Source: Chloroflexota bacterium (GTDB lineage: Bacteria; Chloroflexota; Chloroflexia; Chloroflexales; Kallotenuaceae). Taken from it: 10,277 nucleotides of DNA. Position numbers and translations under genes: made by a program. The notes beneath the pieces are model-generated. The model was not told the DNA's origin and searched no databases. It saw nothing but the letters and a program-made list of their open reading frames with translations. Location of the stretch: positions 1-10,277 of the forward strand of contig JAFAYS010001216.1 in NCBI GenBank assembly GCA_019240175.1, read 5' to 3'. Below, piece by piece: positions 7,301 through 10,277 of the stretch (the first letter of the stretch is position 1; each line of letters begins with the position of its first letter).

Positions 7301-10277
7301 GTCTTGAAGTGCTCCGGCGCAAAAACGAAGTCGTCGGCGTGCCAGCCCGAGGCAAACGAGATGCCGACGCGTCCGTTCGACATGTTGTCGACGACCGACC
7401 ATTCTTCGGCGACGCGGATCGGATTGTGCAGCGGCAGCACCACACTGCCGGCGCGGATCTGCACGCGCTCGGTGATCGCCGCCAGCGCTGCGCTGGTGAC
7501 CGAGGGATTGGGATACAAGCCGCCGAACTCGTGGAAATGCCGCTCGGGCGTCCAGACCGCCGTGAAGCCGTTGCGGTCGGCGAACTTCGCGCCCTCCATC
7601 AGCAGCCGGTATTTGGCACGAATATCGGCGCGGTCATCGCTGGCGAAGTAGAACAAGCTGAACTCGATCGGCTGGCTGGCGTGGGCGCTACCAGCTGCCT
7701 GGCTGTAGTCGGCCTCGCGCTGCACCACCACGCGGAAGCCGCGCGTGAGCGTCCAGAACAATTCCAACACCGAAATATCGAACGAGATGCTGGTGACGGC
7801 CAGCCACGCGCCGGGCTGCGGATCGCCGATGCGCTGATCCATGCCCACGAAGAAGTTGACCACGCCGCGATGCGGCACCATCACGCCCTTGGGCTTGCCG
7901 GTCGAGCCTGAGGTGTAGATCACATAGGCCAGGTTGTCGGGCGTGGCGGCGCTGGCGACGGGCACGGCGCTCAGTTTGGCGATCGTCGGCCAATCGACAT
8001 CGACACAGACGATCTGCGCCTGGTGCTCGGGTAGATCCAGCAACAGATTGCGCTGGGTCAGCAGCACCGGAGCCGCCGAGTCCGCGACCATAAAGCTCAG
8101 CCGGTCGGCGGGGTAGCTCGGATCGAGGGGTAGATACGCGCCGCCAGCCTTGAGAATGCCCAGCAGCCCGACCACGAGATCCAGCGAACGCTCCATGAAC
8201 ACGCCAACCCGCGTGTCGGGGCCGACGCCCAGCGCTTGCAGGTAGTGCGCCATTTGATTCGAGCGCGCATCCAGCTCGGCGTAGCTCAGATCCAAGCCCT
8301 CAAAGCTCACGGCGATTGCGTCGGGCGTGCGCGCGGCCTGCTCCGCGAACAACGTGTGAACGCAGGCATCCTGCGGATATTCGACCGCTGTAGCGTTCCA
8401 ATCGACCAGCAGCTGGCGCTCCTCGCCCGGCGTCAGCAGCGAAAGCTGAGCCAGCGGCTCCGCCGGCTGCGCGGCGATCGAGGTCAACAGCGTTTGGAAG
8501 TGGCCGATCAAGCGCGCGATCGTCTCGGCGGAGAACAAATCGGTGCTGTACTCCATCACGCCGGTCAGGCCGTTGGGACTCTCAGCCATGGTCAGCGTCA
8601 GATCGAAGCGCGTCGTGGAGCGGGCGATCGCCAGCGGCTTGAAGCGCAGGCCGGGCATGTCGATCGGGTCCATCGGCGCGTTTTGAAGCACGAACATGAC
8701 CTGAAAGATCGCGTGGCGGCTCAGGTCGCGCTCCGGCTGCACGGCATCCACGATCTGCTCAAACGGCAGATCTTGATGCGCGTACGCGCCCAGCGCGGTT
8801 GTGCGCACACGCTGCAGCGCCTCGCGGAAATTCGCCGCGCCAGTCAGATCGGTGCGCAGCACGAGCGTGTTGATGAAGTAGCCGATCAGGCTTTCGACCT
8901 CACCGCGCGTGCGGTTGGCGATCGGCGTGCCGACCGCAATGTCGTCCTGGCCGCTGTAGCGACTGAGCAAAACCTGCCAGGCGGTCAGCAGCGTCATGAA
9001 CAGCGTCGCGCCTTCGCGGCGGCTCAGCGTGGTCAGCGCCTCGCCCAGCGCCTTGGGCAGCGCGAACTCCTGGACCGCGCCGCGCAGCGTGGCGACCGCA
9101 GGCCGTGGGTAGTCGGTCGGCATCTGAAGCGAGGGCACGTGCGCCAGTTGCTGCTTCCAATAGTCGAGCTGCGCGGCCAGCACGTCGCCCTGCAGCCAGT
9201 TGCGCTGCCAGACAGCATAGTCGACATACTGGATCAGCAGATTCGGCAGCGGGCTGCGCTCACCGGCGGCAAAGGCGTTGTAAAGCGCGGTCATCTCGCG
9301 CATGAACACGCCCATCGACCAGCCGTCGCTGACGATGTGATGCATATTGAGCAGCAGCACATGCTCGTTCGGGCCAAGATGCAGCAGCGTCGTGCGCAGT
9401 AGCGGCCCGCGCTGAAGATCGAACGGGCGCTCGGCCTCGTCGGCGGCCATCTGCACGGCCTCGGCGAAGCGCTCGTTGGCGGGCAGGAAGTCCAGGCTGC
9501 GCTGCGCCAGCGGCAGCGGCTCGAAAGGCAGGATGATCTGGATCGGCTGGCCGAGATCGCCGCCCGGCGCGAAGATCGTTCGCAGCGAGTCATGGCGGCG
9601 CACGATCTCGTTCAAGCTTTGCTCTAGCGCCGCGACGTCAAGCTCACCCTCGAAGTGCAGCGCGTTCGAGATATTGTAGGCCGCGCTTTCGGGCTGTAGC
9701 TGATCGAAGAACCACAGGCGCTGCTGCGCAAACGAAAGCTCCAGATCGCTATCACGTGAGACCGGCACAATCGGCGGCGCGGCCAGATCGGGCGACTCAA
9801 GGCCGGCATTGGCGACTCGCTCGGCCAAGCCCGCGACGGTCGGCGCTTCAAACAGCGCGCGCAGCGGCAGCTCAACCTGGCAAACCTCACGCACCCGCGA
9901 GATCACCTGCGTCGCCATCAGCGAGTGGCCACCCAGCTCGAAGAAGCTATCGTGAGCGCCCACGCGATCGACGCGTAGCACCTCGGCCCAGATCTGCGCC
10001 AGCATCTCCTCGATCGGCGTGCGCGGCGCGATAAAGGCATCGGCCAGCTCGGGCCGCAGCTGGTCCGGCGCAGGCAGCGCGCGGCGATTGATCTTGCCGC
10101 TCGGCGTTACCGGCAGCCGATCCAGAAACACAAAGGCCGTCGGCACCATGTACTCGGGCAAACGCGACTGCAAGAACAGGCGCAGCTGGGAGGAGGAGAG
10201 CCCCTCACTGGCCCTCACCCCCGGCCCCTTCCCCGAACCTCGGTCAGCTTCGACCTCGGTTGCGGCAGGCGAGGGGA
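1318..10277 (-). CDS. Multimodular NRPS: (A)-PCP-C-A[LLM]-PCP-C-A-PCP-TE, 5' end beyond right edge
   Basis: One frame is open from the right edge to the TAG at 1318-1320. Residue numbers used throughout count from a GTG at 10218, which gives 2966 residues. That GTG is not a credible start: it lies inside an A domain, and the frame continues upstream of it without a stop to the edge, encoding linker sequence like that of the next module. Order of domains: A C-terminal end (to about residue 50), PCP (64-137), C (148-600), A (612-1515) with a monooxygenase inserted (850-1196), PCP (1526-1602), C (1613-2066), A (2078-2578), PCP (2591-2664), TE (2683-2955). All core catalytic residues that I checked are present. 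There is no epimerase or methyltransferase domain, and both C domains look like the type that joins L- (or achiral) residues. It is the chain-finishing subunit, since it ends in a TE. The cytosolic enzyme needs phosphopantetheinylation of three serines and reduced flavin for the inserted oxygenase; neither a phosphopantetheinyl transferase nor a flavin reductase is encoded here. Confidence 0.97.
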   Translation of the reverse strand, partial: PSPAATEVEADRGSGKGPGVRASEGLSSSQLRLFLQSRLPEYMVPTAFVFLDRLPVTPSGKINRRALPAPDQLRPELADAFIAPRTPIEEMLAQIWAEVLRVDRVGAHDSFFELGGHSLMATQVISRVREVCQVELPLRALFEAPTVAGLAERVANAGLESPDLAAPPIVPVSRDSDLELSFAQQRLWFFDQLQPESAAYNISNALHFEGELDVAALEQSLNEIVRRHDSLRTIFAPGGDLGQPIQIILPFEPLPLAQRSLDFLPANERFAEAVQMAADEAERPFDLQRGPLLRTTLLHLGPNEHVLLLNMHHIVSDGWSMGVFMREMTALYNAFAAGERSPLPNLLIQYVDYAVWQRNWLQGDVLAAQLDYWKQQLAHVPSLQMPTDYPRPAVATLRGAVQEFALPKALGEALTTLSRREGATLFMTLLTAWQVLLSRYSGQDDIAVGTPIANRTRGEVESLIGYFINTLVLRTDLTGAANFREALQRVRTTALGAYAHQDLPFEQIVDAVQPERDLSRHAIFQVMFVLQNAPMDPIDMPGLRFKPLAIARSTTRFDLTLTMAESPNGLTGVMEYSTDLFSAETIARLIGHFQTLLTSIAAQPAEPLAQLSLLTPGEERQLLVDWNATAVEYPQDACVHTLFAEQAARTPDAIAVSFEGLDLSYAELDARSNQMAHYLQALGVGPDTRVGVFMERSLDLVVGLLGILKAGGAYLPLDPSYPADRLSFMVADSAAPVLLTQRNLLLDLPEHQAQIVCVDVDWPTIAKLSAVPVASAATPDNLAYVIYTSGSTGKPKGVMVPHRGVVNFFVGMDQRIGDPQPGAWLAVTSISFDISVLELFWTLTRGFRVVVQREADYSQAAGSAHASQPIEFSLFYFASDDRADIRAKYRLLMEGAKFADRNGFTAVWTPERHFHEFGGLYPNPSVTSAALAAITERVQIRAGSVVLPLHNPIRVAEEWSVVDNMSNGRVGISFASGWHADDFVFAPEHFKTRKKTMLDQIETVRQLWRGDAVPFTGGAGNQVDVRISPRPVQADLPIWLTASGAPETFQTAGALGIGVLTHLLGQSIEQLAEKIALYRAAWHDAGHPGDGHVTLMLHTFVGKDMQRVREIVREPFTNYLRTSLDLIGNLARSMGHDPNGDNFSDDDMAALLEHAFERYFETSSLMGTPEHCLQTVDRLKGIGVDEVACLIDFGVEAQTVLDSLDYLTLLKERSNRYAHATEDYSLLAQLSRYGISHLQCTPSMANMLLLDPQALTAMLSLRKLMLGGEALPIALAQQLTRALPAELHNMYGPTETTIWSTTEHIQPDSTSITIGTPIANTEIYILDRYFQPTPVGIPGDLLIGGDGLVRGYLNRPELTAERFVPNPFSVVPGQRLYKTGDLARYRHDGTIEYLGRVDTQVKIRGYRIEVSEIEAVLGEHPDVREAVVVARDDAANPSDKRLVAYIVAEQTKNPEPRTQNLEAGTEASPSPAAAGEGGVTAVTGVRASREGLTSSLRQFLESRLPAYMVPSVILELDAFPLTPNGKVDRKALPAPDQLRPDLDTAFVAPQTPVEQLLANIWADVLRVGEVGVTDNFFSLGGNSLLATLLVSRMREAFQVDLPVRTLFEAPTIAGLSQRIVQARTSDSSLLPPPIVPVPRDGTPLPLSFAQQRLWFIHLLQPDNPAYNEPTAIRVSGPFNQPALERTIATIIGRHEALRTTFMIQQGEPVQIIHPLTDLPLEVIDLQHVPEAERDDEARRISREQAHHLFDLERGPLFRVTLLRLSPEDHVILLLLHHIISDGWSNSVIIQELKSLYNAEVKGEPVTLPELTVQYADYALWQRDWLKGEVMESHLDYWKQQLAGVTPMELPTDHPRPSIASFEGAVEPFALPVELRDALNMISRREGVTLFMTMLTAFQMLLSRYSGQDDIAVGTPIAGRNMRETETMLGFFINTLVLRTDLSGDPSFRAALARVREVALGAYTHQDLPFEQVVDAVQPERDLSRQPLFQVIFALQNAPAAQLELEDLTISPIAIEHTSTKFDLDLSLIETPEGIFGSLHYSTDLFEVTTIRRMLQHFTTLLKGIAADPDQRLSALPMLAAEERRQLLTAWNPPATEYPRERCVHTIVAEHAANTPDALAVIMPGEQATYAELNTRANQLAHQLQSLGVGVGTPVAICLDRSLAFVVGVLAISKAGGAYVPLDPGYPAERLQFMLADTAAPVLITTAELAEQLPEHAAQVIRVDSDAEMLAAQPTSEPISHVTAEHLAYLIYTSGSTGQPKGIGIPHRAITRLVCNTNYVQFTANDRIALLSNVSFDAATMELWGALLNGGCMVGVPREVALSPQAMAAHIREYRINTLFMTTALFNQMAREAPDAFAPMRDVLFGGEAVDPRAVAAVLAAGRPQRLLHVYGPTESTTYASWYEIGEVPKGATTIPIGYPLAQTQLYVLDATLQPVPVGVPGELLIGGDGLAHGYLNQPALTAEKFVPDSFSGVPGARLYRTGDVVRYTAEGAVEFIGRRDHQVKLRGFRIELGEIEAALLKHASVGQVAVLAREDEPGQRYLAAYLVPNRDDALNSADLRQFLQGTLPDYMIPSAFVILDALPLTPNGKLDRKAFPVPDQLRLAQRGDYVEPRDVVELKLVQIWEEVLNVKPIGAHDNFFDLGGHSLLVVRLMSRIQEEFGRELSLATIFQQPTIEALALELRDESTRVWSPLVPIQPRGSKPPMFLVHPAGGTAFCYVPLSRYLGPDQPVYGFQAYGLEAGQAPYSRIEDIAAYYLQYVREIQPEGPYMFGGWSIGGVIAFEMAQQLRRENQEVALLALMDSELPPPDLQKPDADTKDLLSDANLLMMMVRRKNLPITPEEFRLLSPEDQLRVAVETAKRTNIIPPDAGPEQVTRFMQVLKGNFKALIQYKAGVYPDRLTFLATEIIYEEGVDILVPEGVDINDPARGWSKHAAQPVDVHMVPGDHTTMLSEPHVRGLAEQLSSCIAAAQTGDEMLPTITADLV
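1354..2172 (-). other. Terminal type I thioesterase (TE)
   Basis: Residues about 2683-2955, alpha/beta-hydrolase fold. The start is PPMFLVHPAGG (2684-2694); the nucleophile motif GGWSIGG (2753-2759) has serine 2756; the likely acid is aspartate 2783 in LMDSE, 27 residues after the serine as in SrfA-C TE; the likely catalytic histidine is 2928 in VPGDHTTML. A helical lid region lies between the acid and the histidine. It releases the finished peptide by hydrolysis or cyclisation; the sequence does not tell which. The protein ends 38 residues after the histidine. Confidence 0.95.
2227..2448 (-). other. PCP domain 3 (last module)
   Basis: Residues 2591-2664, with attachment motif DNFFDLGGHSLLVVRLMSRI and acceptor serine 2627 (2338-2340). 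It holds the full-length peptide for the adjoining thioesterase. Confidence 0.95.
2485..3987 (-). other. Adenylation domain of the last module, hydrophobic-residue type
   Basis: Residues 2078-2578, ordinary length and uninterrupted. A2 SKAGGAYVPLDPGYP (2153-2167), A3 YTSGSTGQPKG (2232-2242), A4 FDAAT (2276-2280), A5 HVYGPTE (2369-2375), A6 GELLIGGDGLAHGYLN (2422-2437), A7 YRTGDVVR (2460-2467), A8 GRRDHQVKLRGFRIE (2478-2492), A9 LPDYMIPS (2548-2555), A10 NGKLDRKAF (2568-2576). By eye the pocket code is D2277, A2278, M2281, F2320, L2344, G2346, V2370, T2378, Y2379, K2570: DAMFLGVTYK. I do not recall this exact code. It resembles codes of branched aliphatic residues such as isoleucine or valine, so a hydrophobic residue is likely but the exact one is uncertain. 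Its A8-A9 loop has no repeat insertion. Confidence 0.93.
4021..5382 (-). other. Condensation domain of the last module
   Basis: Residues 1613-2066. C1 SFAQQRLWF (1628-1636), C2 RHEALRTTF (1674-1682), C3 HHIISDGWS (1757-1765) with an intact HHxxxDG, C4 YADYALWQR (1795-1803), C5 LGFFINTLVLR (1909-1919), C6 HQDLPFEQVV (1945-1954), C7 KFDLDLS (2001-2007). It must accept a chain ending in glycine, or in hydroxyglycine if the oxygenase has acted. It is closely related to the preceding C domain; short stretches are almost identical at the DNA level. Confidence 0.95.
5413..5643 (-). other. PCP domain 2 (glycine module)
   Basis: Residues 1526-1602. The attachment motif is DNFFSLGGNSLLATLLVSRM, with the acceptor serine at 1564 (5527-5529). 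It has asparagine (LGGNS) where the other two carriers of this protein have histidine (LGGHS). It should hold glycine while the embedded monooxygenase acts and then pass the chain to the next C domain. Confidence 0.95.
5843..5873. repeat. Imperfect palindrome (CCCCCTC...GAGGGGG), REP-like
   Basis: Arms CCCCCTC (5844-5850) and GAGGGGG (5867-5873) enclose a 16-base centre, which itself contains CTG and CAG that could pair. The pattern resembles the CCCTCTCCC/GGGAGAGGG repeats scattered in many GC-rich bacterial genomes. Its right part TGCGGCAGGCGAGGGG (5857-5872) recurs exactly at 10261-10276. Confidence 0.75.
5890..5921. repeat. Tandem repeat, 14-base unit ttctaggttctggg x2 plus ttct
   Basis: Two perfect 14-base copies (5890-5903 and 5904-5917) followed by four bases of a third. 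Each 14-mer is two heptamers TTCTRGG, so it can also be read as about 4.5 heptamers. On the coding strand it gives NPEPRTQNLE. Heptamer units are not a multiple of three, so loss or gain of one heptamer would shift the NRPS frame, whereas a gain of 21 bases would not. Confidence 0.9.
6631..7671 (-). other. Luciferase-like flavin monooxygenase (LLM) embedded in the A domain
   Basis: Residues about 850-1196 form a complete flavin-dependent monooxygenase of the bacterial luciferase superfamily, in the natural-product subgroup that occurs inside NRPS/PKS proteins (TIGR04020-type). Diagnostic stretches are EFSLFYFASD (852-861), GFTAVWTPERHFHEFGGLYP (884-903), AGSVVLPLHNPIRVAEEWSV (923-942), GRVGISFASGWHADDF (949-964), ETFQTAGALGIGVLTHLLGQ (1028-1047), LMLHTFVG (1076-1083) and VACLIDFGV (1168-1176). 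No frameshift or obvious deletion is seen. Members use reduced FMN and O2. In myxothiazol and melithiazol synthetases (MtaG/MelG), a monooxygenase at the same A4-A5 site in a glycine A domain is thought to hydroxylate the glycine alpha carbon. The same reaction on glycyl-PCP2 is my inference here. An alternative target is another part of the bound chain. Confidence 0.93.
8419..9777 (-). other. Condensation domain of the glycine module
   Basis: Residues 148-600. Core motifs in order: C1 SFAQQRLWF (162-170), C2 RHDSLRTIF (208-216), C3 MHHIVSDGWS (292-301) with the complete HHxxxDG active site (second histidine 294, aspartate 298), C4 YVDYAVWQR (331-339), C5 IGYFINTLVLR (445-455), C6 HQDLPFEQIV (481-490), C7 RFDL (537-540). 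It forms the peptide bond between the upstream chain on PCP1 and glycine on PCP2. The motif set fits an LCL-type condensation domain, in keeping with the missing epimerase. Confidence 0.95.
9808..10029 (-). other. PCP domain 1
   Basis: Peptidyl carrier domain, residues 64-137. The phosphopantetheine attachment motif is DSFFELGGHSL, with the acceptor serine at residue 99 (9922-9924). It carries the residue loaded by the partial upstream A domain. The next domain is a C domain with no epimerase between, so the donor chain is predicted to keep L configuration at this position. Confidence 0.95.
10069..10277 (-). other. C-terminal end of first A domain (partial) with repeat-derived linker
   Basis: Only the small C-terminal subdomain of this A domain is in the window. 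Motif A9 is RLPEYMVPTAF (residues 19-29) and motif A10 is SGKINRRAL (40-48), with the catalytic lysine at residue 42 (10093-10095). The substrate pocket lies beyond the right edge, so the amino acid cannot be predicted. Upstream of A9, codons at 10219-10276 encode low-complexity sequence (PSPAATEVEADRGSGKGPG) from a REP-like repeat. Confidence 0.9.
10208..10277. repeat. Second copy of the REP-like element, at the same loop of the first A domain
   Basis: The ends are shared exactly with the copy in the glycine A domain: CTGGCCCTCACCCCCG at 10208-10223 (same as 5813-5828) and TGCGGCAGGCGAGGGG at 10261-10276 (same as 5857-5872). The middles differ in sequence and length (37 against 28 bases, a difference of nine, which keeps the frame). 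This copy's middle carries ACCTCGGT twice (10237-10244 and 10253-10260). The element may extend past the right edge. Confidence 0.85.

Larger units (their letters stand above)
5674..8385 (-). other. Glycine-type adenylation domain interrupted by a monooxygenase
   Basis: Residues 612-1515, about 360 longer than an ordinary A domain because of the insertion between motifs A4 and A5. Motifs: A2 LKAGGAYLPLDPSYP (689-703), A3 YTSGSTGKPKG (768-778), A4 FDIS (813-816), then the insertion, A5 NMYGPTE (1270-1276), A6 GDLLIGGDGLVRGYLN (1320-1335), A7 YKTGDLAR (1358-1365), A8 around GRVDTQVKIRGYRIE (1376-1390), A9 LPAYMVPS (1485-1492), A10 NGKVDRKAL (1505-1513). Aligning by eye to the PheA pocket gives D814, I815, L818, Q1220, M1246, G1248, M1271, I1279, W1280, K1507, that is DILQMGMIWK. 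The well-known glycine code is DILQLGLIWK, so glycine is the predicted substrate. The two halves of the pocket are encoded on either side of the insertion, yet all ten positions are sensible, so the domain looks active. The A8-A9 loop carries a repeat insertion, listed separately. Confidence 0.92.

Noticed and set aside
6631..7671. A separate stand-alone monooxygenase gene
   Set aside because: The frame is continuous with the A domain on both sides, there is no stop or start signal at the borders, and the A-domain motifs resume right after it.
5926..7911. Open frame of 661 codons on the plus strand
   Set aside because: It lies wholly antisense to the A domain and LLM, is rich in R, Q, H and A with no recognisable domain, and arises from the codon bias of the GC-rich NRPS strand.
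8236..9402. Open frame of 388 codons on the plus strand
   Set aside because: Antisense to a well-conserved C domain and the start of an A domain; no domain and no convincing ribosome binding site.

Overview
This window is one continuous piece of a nonribosomal peptide synthetase (NRPS) locus, all of it read from the minus strand. The DNA is GC-rich (I estimate a little over 60%), has dense bacterial coding, and carries REP-like palindromic repeats and a heptamer microsatellite. That mix is compatible with a filamentous Chloroflexota-type or other repeat-rich, secondary-metabolite-producing bacterium. The taxonomic guess is weak; the bacterial origin is certain.

Layout in transcription order (right to left). 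From the right edge (10277) to 1318 runs a single open frame of 2986 codons counting the stop, whose 5' end lies outside the window. Its domains are: C-terminal end of an adenylation (A) domain, carrier (PCP), condensation (C), an A domain split by a luciferase-like flavin monooxygenase (LLM), PCP, C, A, PCP, and a terminal thioesterase (TE). It is therefore the end of an assembly line with at least three modules, two of them complete here. A 280-base gap (1038-1317) follows, and then the N-terminal 345 codons of an ABC exporter membrane domain (1037 to the left edge), preceded by a clear Shine-Dalgarno sequence.

How it should work. The penultimate module has a ten-residue pocket code (DILQMGMIWK) very close to the known glycine code, and a monooxygenase is inserted between core motifs A4 and A5. 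This is the arrangement I recall from the glycine modules of myxothiazol and melithiazol synthetases (MtaG/MelG), where glycine alpha-hydroxylation leads to a terminal amide. Here the module is followed by another complete extension module and a TE, so an internal alpha-hydroxyglycyl residue or a later cleavage is the interesting possibility. The last A domain has a hydrophobic pocket (DAMFLGVTYK). The TE releases or cyclises the peptide, and the ABC protein is a plausible exporter.

The most unusual DNA-level feature is a REP-like repeat lying in frame in the surface loop between motifs A8 and A9. It occurs at the same position in both the first (partial) and second A domains, but is absent from the third. 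I see no RNA gene, CRISPR array, transposase or plus-strand gene.
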